A program made the position numbers and the translations under genes. 64,000 nt of DNA, from contig NZ_JAJSOH010000010.1 in NCBI RefSeq assembly GCF_021277265.1, positions 177,139 to 241,138 of the forward strand, given 5' to 3'. A model generated the notes under the pieces. That model was not told where the DNA came from. It worked only from the letters and a program-made list of their open reading frames with translations, and made no database searches. Source of the DNA: Kineosporia rhizophila (GTDB taxonomy: Bacteria > Actinomycetota > Actinomycetes > Actinomycetales > Kineosporiaceae). Shown in pieces: positions 7,927 through 16,707 of this stretch (its first letter is position 1; each line of letters starts with the position of its first letter).

Positions 7927-8952
7927 CTACTTGGCCAGGGCGGCCTTCCAGAGCGGCACCACGTTCTCCAGGGCGTAGGAGATCGACAGCGGCGACTCGG
8001 TGGCGAAGGCCGAGCTGATGTTCTTGTCGTCGATGACCACGCTGTGGCCGGCCTTCACCGCGGGAACCGCCTGGAACAGCGGGTCTTCGCTGATGTCGGT
8101 GGCCTCGATGCCGATCGGCGCCATGGTGACCAGGTCGGCGTCGAGCATCTTGAGGTTCTCGCTCGAGACGCTGACCGAGAAGGAGCCGGCCTCGCGCTGC
8201 TCCTCGACGGTCGGGTTGTTCTTGAACCCGAGCTTCTCGGCGAAGTTCACCCGGCCGGTGCCGCTGACGTAGGCGCCGTAGCCCTCGCTGGTCTTCGAGC
8301 CGACGGTGATGGTCTTACCGGCGAACTCGGGGTTCTCGTCGGCGTACTTCTGGTACTCGGCGTCGATGTCGGCGACGATCTGCTCGCCCTTCTCCTTCTC
8401 ACCGAGCGCCGTGGCGATCATCGTGGTCTGGTCGGCCCACGGGGTGAGGTAGGCGTCGGCCCCCTCGGGAATGCCGACCGTGGGGGCGATCTTGCTGAGC
8501 GTGTCGTACCGCTCCTGGTCGCCGCTCGACTTCACGTCGAGGATCAGGTCGGGCTTGAGCGCGGCGATCTTCTCGTACTCCGGCTCGAGAGTGCCGATGA
8601 TCTGCGGGGCTTCGGTGTACTTGCCCTCGGCCCAGGGGCCGACACCCTCACCGCCGAAGGCCAGCCAGTCGCTGGCGCCGACCGGCTGGACGCCCAGGGC
8701 GAGCGCCGTTTCGGCGTCGGACCAGCCCAGGGCGACGACGCGCTCGGGCTTCTTCTCGATGGTCACGTCACCGAACTTGGTCGCGACGGTGGCCGGGAAG
8801 GCGCTGCTGGAGCTGGTTTCGGAGTCGAACGAGGCGGCCTCGGCGTCGGAGTCCGAGTCGCTGCCGCAGGCAGTCAGGGCAACCATGGTGGCAGCGGCGA
8901 CAGCGACGAGAACCGTACGCCGCGAACGCCGCTGGGGCAGTGAGGAACGCAT
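7927..8952 (-). CDS. Ferric-siderophore substrate-binding lipoprotein (FecB/FepB type)
   Basis: A 341-residue extracytoplasmic binding protein. A basic N-terminus and hydrophobic stretch end in the lipobox LTAC with Cys29 as the lipid-bearing residue, followed by a Ser/Asp linker. The mature part is a class III (helical backbone) periplasmic-binding fold: ERVVALGWSDAETALALGV is the typical first motif and PDLILD a later strand. It is the last gene of the importer operon and has its own IdeR box immediately upstream, so it can be boosted separately. The exact siderophore is not evident. Confidence 0.92.
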   Translation of the reverse strand: MRSSLPQRRSRRTVLVAVAAATMVALTACGSDSDSDAEAASFDSETSSSSAFPATVATKFGDVTIEKKPERVVALGWSDAETALALGVQPVGASDWLAFGGEGVGPWAEGKYTEAPQIIGTLEPEYEKIAALKPDLILDVKSSGDQERYDTLSKIAPTVGIPEGADAYLTPWADQTTMIATALGEKEKGEQIVADIDAEYQKYADENPEFAGKTITVGSKTSEGYGAYVSGTGRVNFAEKLGFKNNPTVEEQREAGSFSVSVSSENLKMLDADLVTMAPIGIEATDISEDPLFQAVPAVKAGHSVVIDDKNISSAFATESPLSISYALENVVPLWKAALAK

Positions 8953-8956
8953 GAGA

Positions 8957-8975
8957 TCAGGTTAGCATTACCTAA
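8957..8975 (-). promoter_or_regulatory. IdeR/DtxR-type iron box upstream of the binding-protein gene
   Basis: The minus-strand 19-mer TTAGGTAATGCTAACCTGA matches the IdeR/DtxR consensus (TTAGGTTAGGCTAACCTAA) at 16 of 19 positions and lies 4 bases before the start codon of the binding-protein gene. A TTGACA at 8983-8978 just upstream could be its -35. Under iron-replete conditions a Fe(II)-loaded IdeR/DtxR protein would block this promoter. Confidence 0.85.
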
Positions 8976-8979
8976 GCTG

Positions 8980-9792
8980 TCAACCGGTTTCGGTTGCGAC
9001 ACGGTGCCGGCCGATCGGCACGATCATCGGGCTGCCCGAGATCGGGTCGGGCACAACCGAACACCGCATCCCGAACATCTCCTCGATCAGGCCGGCGGTG
9101 ACCACCTCCCGCGGATCCCCCACCGCCATCACCTTTCCGGCCCGCATCGCGATCAGGTGATCGGCGTAGCGGCAGGCCAGGTTCAGGTCGTGCAACACCA
9201 CCACCACGGTGGTGCCCCGGGTGGTGTTCAGGTCGATCAGCAGGTCGAGAACCTCGAGCTGGTGCGCCACGTCGAGGTAGGTGGTGGGCTCGTCGAGCAG
9301 CAGCAGGTCGGTGCGCTGGGCCAGAGCCATCGCGATCCAGACTCTTTGGCGCTGACCGCCCGAAAGCGCGTCCACCGGGCGGGAAGCCAGCTCCAGCACG
9401 CTAGTGGCGCGCATCGCCTCGGCGACCGCCTGGTCGTCCTCGGCCGTCCATTTGCGCAGCCAGCCCTGGTGCGGGTAGCGGCCGCGGCCGACCAGGTCGC
9501 TGACGATGATGCCGTCGGGGGCCACCGGGGTCTGCGGCAGAATGCCCAGCACGCTCGCCACCTCTTTGGTGGGCGTCTTCTGGATGTCCTTGCCGTCCAG
9601 CAGGATCTGCCCCGAGGTGGGGGCCAGCAGGCGGGCCATCGCGCGCAGGGTGGTCGACTTCCCGCAGGCGTTCGGGCCGACGATCATCGTCACCCGGCCC
9701 GGCGGGACGTCCAGGTCGAGGCCCTCGACCACCTTCTGCCCGTCGTAGCCCAGGTACAGGTCCCGAGCCCCGAGCGTGTGTTCGGCCGTCAT
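8980..9792 (-). CDS. Iron-siderophore ABC transporter ATP-binding protein (FepC type)
   Basis: A 270-residue ABC ATPase with Walker A GPNACGKST, signature LSGGQRQRVWIAMALAQ, Walker B LLLLDEPTTYLD and the switch His in VVLHDLN. The Tyr in the D-loop and the overall length fit the FepC/FecE/BtuD branch that energises siderophore uptake. The gene starts 6 bp after the permease stop and ends 27 bp before the binding-protein gene. Confidence 0.95.
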   Translation of the reverse strand: MTAEHTLGARDLYLGYDGQKVVEGLDLDVPPGRVTMIVGPNACGKSTTLRAMARLLAPTSGQILLDGKDIQKTPTKEVASVLGILPQTPVAPDGIIVSDLVGRGRYPHQGWLRKWTAEDDQAVAEAMRATSVLELASRPVDALSGGQRQRVWIAMALAQRTDLLLLDEPTTYLDVAHQLEVLDLLIDLNTTRGTTVVVVLHDLNLACRYADHLIAMRAGKVMAVGDPREVVTAGLIEEMFGMRCSVVPDPISGSPMIVPIGRHRVATETG

Positions 9793-9798
9793 CGTGTA

Positions 9799-10845
9799 CT
9801 ACCCACCCTTGCCGATCCGGTTGGCCCGCGAGAGCAGCCACAGCAGGTAGGGCGCACCGATCAGGCTGGTGACCACCCCCACCGGGAACTGCGTGGACCA
9901 CAGCAGGTGCTGCGCGGCGAAGTCCGCCACCAGCATCAGGAGTGCGCCGACCAGCGCGGCCTGGAACAGCGCGGCCGGCTTGGCCGGCAGCAGGCGGCGG
10001 GCCACCGGCCCGGCCACGAACGCCACGAAGTTGACCGGGCCGGCGGCGGCCACCGCCACCCCGGTCAGCCCCACCGCGCAGATCAGCAGGAACCGGCGGC
10101 TGCGCTCGACCGGCACGCCGAGACCGGCGGCGGTGTCGTCGCCCATCTGCAGGGCGGGCAGCGGCCGGGCGGCCACCACGGTCAGCGGCAGCAGCACGAC
10201 CAGGCCGATCAGCAGCGGGTAGAACGCCTCCAGCGAGGAGCCGTTCAGCGAGCCGGTGAGCCAGACCAGGGCGTCCTGCGCCACGGTCACGTCGGCGCTG
10301 GTCATCAGGTAGGAGATGACCGAGGCGGAGGCTCCGGCCACGCCGATGCCGATCAGGATCAGCCGGTACCCGGCCACACCGCGCTGCCAGGCCAGCAGGT
10401 AGATCAGGGTCGAGGTGACCAGGGCGCCGGTCAGGGCCGAGGCCGACAGGGCGAAACCGCTGACCCCGAAGGTGATCGCGGCCACCACCGCGCCCACACC
10501 CGCCCCCTGGGTCACCCCGATCATGTCCGGGCTGGCCAGCGGGTTGCGCAGGAGCGCCTGGAACAGGGCGCCGGCCAGCCCGAGAGCCAGCCCGACGCAG
10601 AGCCCGGTGACCGCCCGGGGCAGACGCAGTTCGACGATGATGAAGTGATTGCCGGCATCGCCCTGGCCGAGCAGGGTGCTGACCACGTCGGCGAAGGGGA
10701 TGCGGAAGTCGCCGAACGAGAGGCTGAGCACCAGCATCGCCACGATGCCGGTGACCAGGACGGCGGTCACGCCGATCTCCCGGCCGCGGCCGCTGTGGCG
10801 GGCCCGGGTCAGGACCTCGACGTCGGCCAGGACAGTACTGCTCAC
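9799..10845 (-). CDS. Iron-siderophore ABC permease (FecCD family, second)
   Basis: A 348-residue FecCD-type permease with about ten membrane spans. Family motifs include LRLPRAVTGLCVGLALGLAGALFQALLRNPLASPD and the coupling-helix GPVNFVAFVAGPVARRL region. The start ATG overlaps the stop of the upstream permease (ATGA, 10842-10845). The two permeases form the heterodimeric channel typical of Fec/Fep importers. Confidence 0.94.
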   Translation of the reverse strand: MSSTVLADVEVLTRARHSGRGREIGVTAVLVTGIVAMLVLSLSFGDFRIPFADVVSTLLGQGDAGNHFIIVELRLPRAVTGLCVGLALGLAGALFQALLRNPLASPDMIGVTQGAGVGAVVAAITFGVSGFALSASALTGALVTSTLIYLLAWQRGVAGYRLILIGIGVAGASASVISYLMTSADVTVAQDALVWLTGSLNGSSLEAFYPLLIGLVVLLPLTVVAARPLPALQMGDDTAAGLGVPVERSRRFLLICAVGLTGVAVAAAGPVNFVAFVAGPVARRLLPAKPAALFQAALVGALLMLVADFAAQHLLWSTQFPVGVVTSLIGAPYLLWLLSRANRIGKGG

Positions 10846-11909
10846 AGCTCGGCCATCTTCCGTCGGCGGACCAGGAGGATGAACGGGATCGCCCCGACGG
10901 CGGCGGTGATGATGCCGACCTGCAGCTCACCGGGCCGGGCGATCAGCCGGCCGAGCACGTCGGAGACCAGCAGCAGCGAGGGCGCCAGCAGCAGGCTGTA
11001 GGGGATCAGCCAGCGGTAGTCGGCCCCGGCCAGCATGCGGGCGGCGTGCGGCACCACCAGCCCGACGAAGGCGATCGGCCCGGCGACCACCGTGGCCGCC
11101 CCGGTGAGCAGCACCACCGCGACCGCACTGACCACCCGGACCAGGCCGACCTTCTGGCCCAGGCCGCGGGCCACGTCGTCACCCAGGGCCAGGGCGTTCA
11201 GCTGCGGACCGAGCAGCAGGGCGAGGACCACCCCCACGGCGATGAACGGCGCGGCCTGGCCGAGCACCGCGCTGTCCCGGCCGACCAGCGAGCCGACCTG
11301 CCAGAACCGGTAGCGGTCGTAGGTCTCGGTGTCTTTCAGCAGCATCGCCGTGGTGAGGGCGAGCAGGGCGGCGCTGGCGGCCTGCCCGGCCAGGGCCAGC
11401 TTGACCGGGGTGGCGCCTTCGCGGCCCAGCGAGCCGATGCCGTAGACCAGGGTGGCGGCGAGGGCGGCGCCCAGGAAGCCGAACCAGATGTACACGTCGG
11501 CCGAGGTCAGGCCGAGCCAGCCGAGGGCGAACACGACGGCCGCAGAGGCGCCGGCGTTGATCCCGAGCAGTCCGGGGTCGGCCAGCGGGTTGCGGGTCAC
11601 CCCCTGGATCACCGCACCGGCCAGGCCCAGGCCGGCCCCGGCGAGCAGCCCGGCCACGGTGCGCGGGATGCGCAGCTCCTGCATGATCAGCTGCCCCTCG
11701 ACCGAGCGGTCGGGGCTGAACACACCCTGCCAGACGTCGCTCAGCGGCACGCTGCCGGAGCCGATCATCAGGCTGAGGGCAATCGAGAGGACCAGCAGCA
11801 CGACCAGGCCGAGGATGCCGGCCAGGCCGGTGCTGACCCGCACCCGGGTGATCCGGTGCTGCGTGCGCGCGACCGGGTCGCCTGCGGGCGCGTCGATCGC
11901 AGGCGTCAC
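10842..11909 (-). CDS. Iron-siderophore ABC permease (FecCD family, first gene of operon)
   Basis: A 355-residue FecCD permease with the paired motifs LRIPRTVAGLLAGAGLGLAGA (split over the first spans) and GPIAFVGLVVPHAARML (coupling region). The reading frame stays open another 470 bases upstream, but that extension is low-complexity. A GGAG site at 11914-11917 and the IdeR box at 11956 place the start at the GTG at 11909. It leads the four-gene iron operon. Confidence 0.92.
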   Translation of the reverse strand: MTPAIDAPAGDPVARTQHRITRVRVSTGLAGILGLVVLLVLSIALSLMIGSGSVPLSDVWQGVFSPDRSVEGQLIMQELRIPRTVAGLLAGAGLGLAGAVIQGVTRNPLADPGLLGINAGASAAVVFALGWLGLTSADVYIWFGFLGAALAATLVYGIGSLGREGATPVKLALAGQAASAALLALTTAMLLKDTETYDRYRFWQVGSLVGRDSAVLGQAAPFIAVGVVLALLLGPQLNALALGDDVARGLGQKVGLVRVVSAVAVVLLTGAATVVAGPIAFVGLVVPHAARMLAGADYRWLIPYSLLLAPSLLLVSDVLGRLIARPGELQVGIITAAVGAIPFILLVRRRKMAEL

Positions 11910-11955
11910 GAGCTCTCCAGTCAGGGTTCTTCCGTCACTTGGTCCGGCGACGAAA

Positions 11956-11973
11956 GGTAAGGCTAGCCTTACC
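11956..11973 (-). promoter_or_regulatory. IdeR/DtxR-type iron box at the head of the siderophore importer operon
   Basis: A perfect 18-bp palindrome, GGTAAGGCTAGCCTTACC, sits 47 bp before the GTG of the first permease gene. With the preceding A it matches the DtxR core AGGTWAGSCTWACCT at 14 of 15 positions. It should make the whole importer iron-repressed. Confidence 0.85.
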
Positions 11974-12003
11974 CCCTTGGCAAGTTCCGCCCCTGGGAGC
12001 TGC

Positions 12004-12183
12004 TCAGATGGGTTCGGGCACCCCGTCCGGGTCCTCCGGGTCTCCCGGCCCGGGTTCGGCGGGAGCCGGCGGCAGCGTCTCGGGGGTGTCCGGCAGCAGT
12101 TCGCCCGGGTCGTCGGGGACGGGCTCGCGCGGGTCGATCGGCGGGTACACCTCGGGGTCCAGTTCCGGTTCGGGTGCAGACAT
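12004..12183 (-). CDS. Small acidic proline-rich protein, hypothetical
   Basis: A possible 59-residue protein made almost entirely of Pro, Glu and Asp, beginning MSAPEPELDPEVYPPIDP. There is no hydrophobic segment and no recognised domain. Short proteins of this composition are found in many actinomycetes, but composition alone could also arise by chance in GC-rich DNA. No clear ribosome site precedes the ATG at 12183. It sits between the iron operon promoter and a divergent gene. Confidence 0.45.
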   Translation of the reverse strand: MSAPEPELDPEVYPPIDPREPVPDDPGELLPDTPETLPPAPAEPGPGDPEDPDGVPEPI

Positions 12184-12306
12184 CCGGTCAGGATGCCCGA
12201 TCCCCGACCGAGCGCCAGTCGAGCACCGATCGAAAGACGGGCCGGACACCGCCCGGGCCGCCGGGAGCCCTGTTCCGGCGAGGAGGGCGTGTCTACCATT
12301 TCCGGC

Positions 12307-12849
12307 ATGGCGGCCGAGCGCGCTCCGTGGACCCTGACCGCCCCCACCGGAGCCGGCTTCACCATCACCTTCACCCGCGGCATCTCCGCCGAGCAGGTCC
12401 TGGCCGGTTACGGCGCACCGGCGAGCGAGGCCCACACGGTTCCCTGGTCGGCCGATTCCCGGATGCTGCGCGTAGGTCTGCTCAACCGCTGGGCCTTCGG
12501 CTACGAGGAACAGGGCACTGAAGGGCTGCGAACAATCGTCCTTAAAGCACTTTCGGAAGGTACGGACACGCTGGTCCTGCACGACAGCGGTTCATCGGTG
12601 CGCTTCGAGCACTGGCGCGACAGCGAGCGTCTGGAGGGTTTCGAGCCCGGCCGGCCCTACTCCCGGCCGAGGTGGGAGCCCCGGCCCTACTGGGACCGCC
12701 TGCAGGAGAAGCTGGTTCCCGGGGTGCGGCGGGCACCCGCCGCCCTGGCCCTGATCGAGCAGCAGATCCGGGCCGTTCTCACCGAAGAGGTGCTGACCGG
12801 GCCACTTCTCAGCGTCCGGCTCGACACGAGTGCGCCCCTGCCCCTGTGA
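12307..12849 (+). CDS. Hypothetical protein resembling the DUF6461 group
   Basis: A 180-residue cytoplasmic protein. Its start, a beta strand then FTITFTRGISAEQVLAGYGA, and the later RWAFGYEEQG resemble the actinobacterial DUF6461 group, where many paralogues occur per genome and no function is established. A TACCAT (12294-12299) lies 7 bases before the ATG, so the transcript may be leaderless. The last codons form one arm of the hairpin at 12828-12868. Confidence 0.7.
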   Translation: MAAERAPWTLTAPTGAGFTITFTRGISAEQVLAGYGAPASEAHTVPWSADSRMLRVGLLNRWAFGYEEQGTEGLRTIVLKALSEGTDTLVLHDSGSSVRFEHWRDSERLEGFEPGRPYSRPRWEPRPYWDRLQEKLVPGVRRAPAALALIEQQIRAVLTEEVLTGPLLSVRLDTSAPLPL

Positions 12850-12868
12850 CCGGGACAGGGGCGCACTC
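12828..12868. terminator. Stem-loop spanning the stop codon between two convergent genes
   Basis: A perfect 13-bp inverted repeat (12828-12840 with 12856-12868) whose 15-base loop contains the TGA of the DUF6461-like gene. It ends 18 bp before the stop of the convergent phoX gene, so it can stop transcripts from both sides. There is no long T-run, as is usual for actinobacterial terminators. Confidence 0.7.
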
Positions 12869-12885
12869 GGCTCTTTGCGGGTGAC

Positions 12886-14895
12886 CTACTTGCGGGTGAT
12901 CTGGACGACCGACGGACGCGGGCCGCGCCAGTCGCCCTTGCCCGGCTTCTGGCCGTCCTTCACGTAGTCCGGGAAGTAGGAGTGCTGCGCGGCCCAGGTG
13001 CCGTTCTCACCCGGGTGCTGCACCGCCACGAAGACCGAGCCGTCCTTGTCGTGGACGACCGGGCCGCAGGTCTCGGCCTCGACCGGCACAGCCAGGAACT
13101 GCACCAGGTGGCCGCGCTCCTTGCCGGCCACCGGCACCCGGAACAGGCCGTCGTTCTTGCTGATCGTGCCCGGCTGGCCGTCGGTGGAGATCCACAGGTT
13201 GCCGGCCGAGTCGAAGGCCACGTTGTCCGGGCAGGAGATCGGCGCCACCGGGCCGTCCCAGCCGGCGAAGTACGTGCCGGCCTCGTCGGTGTCACCGCAC
13301 ACCATGAACAGGTTCCACTCGAACTTCGTGGCGTCGGCCTTGTTCTTGCGCTCGGTGATCTCGATGATGTGGCCGTTCTTGTTGCCCTTCACCGGGTTCG
13401 CCGCGTCCGGGGCGGGCTTGCCGTCGGCGCCCCGGTTGGTGTTGTTGGTGCAGGCGACGTAGACCTTGCCTGACTTCAGCGAGGGCTGGACGTCCTCGCA
13501 ACGGTCCATCGGGGTGGCCTTGACCGCGTCGGCCGCCTCCCGGGTGAAGACCAGCACCTCGTCCAGGGTGAAGCCGGGAACCGCCGACTTGCCGTCCTTG
13601 GTCAGCGGGATCCAGGTGCCGGAGCCGAGGTTCGCGTTGTCCTGGCGCATCTCACCGGTGAACTTGGCGACGTAGAGGTCGCCCTCGCTCAGCAGCTTGA
13701 GGTTGTGCTTGCGGGCCGCGCGGGAGTCGCCCTTGCGGAACTTGTTCTTGGCGACGAACTTGTACAGGTAGTCGAAGCGCTCGTCGTCGCCCATGTAGGC
13801 GACCACGGTGCCGTCGGAGTCCACCCGGACGTTGGCGCCCTCGTGCTTCATCCGGCCCATCGCGGTGTGCTTGACCGGCGTGGACTTCGGGTCGGTGGGG
13901 TCGATCTCGACGATCCAGCCGAACCGGTGGGGCTCGTTGGCGTAGCCGGCCTTGGTGGCGTCGAAGCGCGGGTCGACCTTCTCCCAGCCGTAGCTGCTGG
14001 GGGTGTTGGTCAGGCCGTAGCGCTTGCTGCCCCGGGCCGCCGGGTCGGCGACGAAGTAGCCGTTGAAGTTCTCCTCACCGGAAAGCACGGTGCCCCAGGG
14101 GGTCGTGCCACCGGCGCAGTTGCCGAAGGTGCCGAGCGCGAGCACGCCCTCCGGGTCGTCCTTGGTCTTCAGCAGGGCCGAGCCGGCCGCCGGGCCGTCG
14201 ATCAGGAACGGGGTGTCGGCGGTGATCCGCCGGTTGTTCTTCGCCCCGCGCACGTACTCCCACTTCTCACCGCGGCGGCGGCGCTCCAGCTCGACCACGG
14301 CCATCCCGTGCGCGGCCTTGAGCGTGCGCAGCACCTCGGCCTCTTCGGCCTCGGAAGTGGTGGGCGGGAACATGATCTGACGGTTGGTGTACTCGTGGTT
14401 GCACACCAGCAGCGCCTCGGTGCCGCGCTTGTTCGTCTCGATGATGTCGAGGTAGTCGTTGTTGTAGCCGAACTGCAGGGCCTGGGCCTTGGCGTCGGGC
14501 TTGGTCGGGTCGAACTCCGGGGAGTTCTCGAACAGCGGGTCGCCCCAGCGGATGATCGGGTCCCAGCGGAAGCCCTTGGGCACCGTGAAGGCGTCGACGG
14601 TGGCCTCGACCGACTCGATCGGCGTGAACCGCAGCGGGGAGGGCGTGGCCCAGGTGCCCGAGGCAGCGGCCTCGGCGCCCTGCGCGTGCACCACCGGCAT
14701 GGCCACGGCCGCAGCCAGAACCCCGCCCCCGGCCAGCAGGGTGCGGCGGCTCAGCGCGGCGGAGGCGATGCTCTGGAAGGACGGTTCGCAGCTGGAGTTG
14801 GGAGCCGGGCGGGCGCAGGCGCTGTCGCACTTGAGGTGACAGGTGACGGCACTTCGGTTTCCGTGCGTCAGCCCGAGCATGGGCAGGTTTCTCAT
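12886..14895 (-). CDS. phoX: PhoX-type secreted alkaline phosphatase (Tat exported)
   Basis: A 669-residue protein of the PhoX/DUF839 family, the Ca- and Fe-dependent phosphatases that release phosphate from organic esters outside the cell. The long N-terminus has four Cys (19, 23, 27, 36), as in other actinobacterial PhoX, then a Tat motif SRRTLLAGGG from residue 49 and an export cleavage near VHAQGAEA. Downstream, family landmarks include the GNCAGGTTPWGTVLSGEEN stretch and ERFDYLYKF. Induction by phosphate starvation is expected for the family. A single GTTCATC-like unit upstream (near 15000) is too weak to call a PHO box. Confidence 0.92.
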   Translation of the reverse strand: MRNLPMLGLTHGNRSAVTCHLKCDSACARPAPNSSCEPSFQSIASAALSRRTLLAGGGVLAAAVAMPVVHAQGAEAAASGTWATPSPLRFTPIESVEATVDAFTVPKGFRWDPIIRWGDPLFENSPEFDPTKPDAKAQALQFGYNNDYLDIIETNKRGTEALLVCNHEYTNRQIMFPPTTSEAEEAEVLRTLKAAHGMAVVELERRRRGEKWEYVRGAKNNRRITADTPFLIDGPAAGSALLKTKDDPEGVLALGTFGNCAGGTTPWGTVLSGEENFNGYFVADPAARGSKRYGLTNTPSSYGWEKVDPRFDATKAGYANEPHRFGWIVEIDPTDPKSTPVKHTAMGRMKHEGANVRVDSDGTVVAYMGDDERFDYLYKFVAKNKFRKGDSRAARKHNLKLLSEGDLYVAKFTGEMRQDNANLGSGTWIPLTKDGKSAVPGFTLDEVLVFTREAADAVKATPMDRCEDVQPSLKSGKVYVACTNNTNRGADGKPAPDAANPVKGNKNGHIIEITERKNKADATKFEWNLFMVCGDTDEAGTYFAGWDGPVAPISCPDNVAFDSAGNLWISTDGQPGTISKNDGLFRVPVAGKERGHLVQFLAVPVEAETCGPVVHDKDGSVFVAVQHPGENGTWAAQHSYFPDYVKDGQKPGKGDWRGPRPSVVQITRK

Positions 14896-15195
14896 CAGGA
14901 TCTCCCGGACTTCACATCCACGGGTGCTGGTCAGCCGTGGGTCACCCGGACGCTAACGGGGCCACGGTGGGCAGACACCAGACTCGATGCGTACAGTCGA
15001 TGAACGGACAATTTAGTCAGCGTTCACTCACCTAATGTTTCGGCCCTTTCCGGCGCAGACGGCCCGTCCGGCGCCCAGATCCGCCGGCGGGTGCCCCAGC
15101 CTGCACCTGACCTGGCGCCCTGGGGCCTTTGGGGTGATTCTTACTGAAGAGTCACCCATGGACGAGAGTCCAACCCCGCGGTCCGGAGGATCAGC
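14896..15195. other. Intergenic region with a 26-bp dyad
   Basis: There is no gene in these 300 bp between phoX and an orphan small gene. The part nearest phoX is relatively AT-rich (14985-15040) and should hold its promoter. Nearer the small gene, 15132-15142 and 15147-15157 form an 11-bp inverted repeat with one T/G mismatch and loop ACTG, 38 bp before the next start codon. It could be an operator or a hairpin in the leader. Confidence 0.5.
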
Positions 15196-15474
15196 ATGTC
15201 CACACCTTCACCCATCGTGTCCGGCCGCGCCTACCGAATCCTCGCCATGGGTGGCGGGCAGCCCGTCCAGAGCCTGGAGGACCTGCTCGGCACGGTCTCC
15301 GAGTTCACCATCGACCACGGCAACGGCTACGTGGTCCGGGGCAGCTCGCGCCGCGACGAGGGCACCGTGAAGTTCTACGAGAAGGACAGCGGCGGCACCG
15401 GGAAGGACCTGCGGGTCTGGCGCCTGGTCCAGGCCGGCCCGGACACCTTCACCGCCGAGCACGTCGTCGGCTAG
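15196..15474 (+). CDS. Small hypothetical protein, 92 residues
   Basis: A soluble, mostly beta-predicted protein starting MSTPSPIVSGRAYRILAMGG. No domain is recognised. The start is well supported by GGAGGA at 15185-15190, five bases before the ATG, and codon use is like its neighbours. It stands alone between phoX and a kinase gene with a dyad symmetry upstream, so it is probably independently regulated. Function unknown. Confidence 0.7.
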   Translation: MSTPSPIVSGRAYRILAMGGGQPVQSLEDLLGTVSEFTIDHGNGYVVRGSSRRDEGTVKFYEKDSGGTGKDLRVWRLVQAGPDTFTAEHVVG

Positions 15475-15555
15475 ACCGCCGGCCGGACCCTCGGCTGCAT
15501 CGTCGGCCCTGCGAACCCCGACTCGCCAGTAGGACTGTTCTGGGATACTCCTCCC

Positions 15556-16707
15556 GTGCCGGAACCCCAGCCCGTCGAGCGGTCGATGCTGCGCATCAGC
15601 CGGCGGTGGGCTGCCTACAGCCGTCTGGTCGTCACCGTGGGCTGCGGCAGCATCGGCCTGTTCCTGGTCGAGGGCACCCGGCTGCTGACCGCCGCGATAG
15701 TCACCGCCGGGCTGATCGCCTGGACCCTGGTGTTCTGCCTGCGCCTGCTGCGACTGCCCGGCGGCGAACCGGTCGGCGGGCTCTGGCTCACCGCCGACCT
15801 GGCGGTGGTGTGCGGGGTGCTGGCCGGGCAGTACTGGCTGATCCCGCCGAACAGCGTGCCGGACGGCACCGGCTGGATGAACGCGCTGGTGGCGATGACG
15901 ATCGTCAGCTACCAGTGGCACACCTCGGCCCGGGTGGGCGCGCTCGCCGCAGTGCTGCTGGTGGCCGGCTACTGGGTGGGCATCGAGGGGGCGACCGGCG
16001 GCGAAGGCGGCACCTGGCCCGCGCCGGCGATCTGGCTGCTCGCCGACGCGGTGCTCTCCCGCGGGCTGTTCGTGATGGTGCGGCGAGGCGGACGGCGGGC
16101 CGACGAGGTCCTGGCCGCCGGTGACCGGGAGCGGGCCGCTGCCGAGGTGAGCCGGGCCCGGCGCGCCGACGAGCGTGAACACCTGGCCACCCTGCACGAC
16201 ACCGCGGCGGCCACCCTGCTCATGGTCGGGCAGGGCACCGTGCCCCGGCGCAGCGAGTGGCTGCAGCAGCAGGCCCGCCGGGACCTGCAGATGCTCGACC
16301 CCGAGGTCCGGGCGGTGCGCCCGGCCCCGGTGCTCGACCTGGCCACCATGCTCGCCGAGACCACCGCGGCGGGCGGGGTGGCCGTCTCCTACCGCCCACC
16401 GCAGACCCTGATGCTGCCCTCGATGCCGGCCATCGCGATCCGCGACAGCGTGCGCGAGGCCCTCGCCAACGTCGCCCGGCACGCCTCGGTCTCCGAGGCC
16501 GACCTGTCGGTGCAGCACGACCACGGCCGGCTGGTGGTCGAGATCCGCGACCGGGGGCGTGGTTTCGACCCCTCGCAGGTTCCCCTGCACCGCCGGGGGA
16601 TCGCCGAGTCGATCGTCTCCCGGATGCACCGGGCCGGCGGCACCGGCTCGGTCACCTCCGCCCCCGGCCGGGGCACCGTCGTGCGTCTGGAGTGGGCCGA
16701 TGCCTGA
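15556..16707 (+). CDS. Orphan sensor histidine kinase
   Basis: A 383-residue kinase. About five hydrophobic segments (residues 20-185) precede the dimerisation helix with LATLHDTAAATLL, and the ATPase domain has DSVREALANVARHAS (N box), DRGRGFD and a GRGTVVRLEW end. The His context (LHDTAAATLL) is not the common HisKA_3 box but is found in a group of actinobacterial kinases. No response regulator is adjacent. GATACT ends six bases before the GTG start, suggesting a leaderless message. The gene overlaps the next by 8 bp (16700-16707). Confidence 0.85.
   Translation: MPEPQPVERSMLRISRRWAAYSRLVVTVGCGSIGLFLVEGTRLLTAAIVTAGLIAWTLVFCLRLLRLPGGEPVGGLWLTADLAVVCGVLAGQYWLIPPNSVPDGTGWMNALVAMTIVSYQWHTSARVGALAAVLLVAGYWVGIEGATGGEGGTWPAPAIWLLADAVLSRGLFVMVRRGGRRADEVLAAGDRERAAAEVSRARRADEREHLATLHDTAAATLLMVGQGTVPRRSEWLQQQARRDLQMLDPEVRAVRPAPVLDLATMLAETTAAGGVAVSYRPPQTLMLPSMPAIAIRDSVREALANVARHASVSEADLSVQHDHGRLVVEIRDRGRGFDPSQVPLHRRGIAESIVSRMHRAGGTGSVTSAPGRGTVVRLEWADA

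Noticed and set aside
14985..15040. PHO box before phoX
   Set aside because: One GTTCATC-like unit is visible, but the next 11-bp unit matches only 4 of 7 bases, too weak to distinguish from chance.
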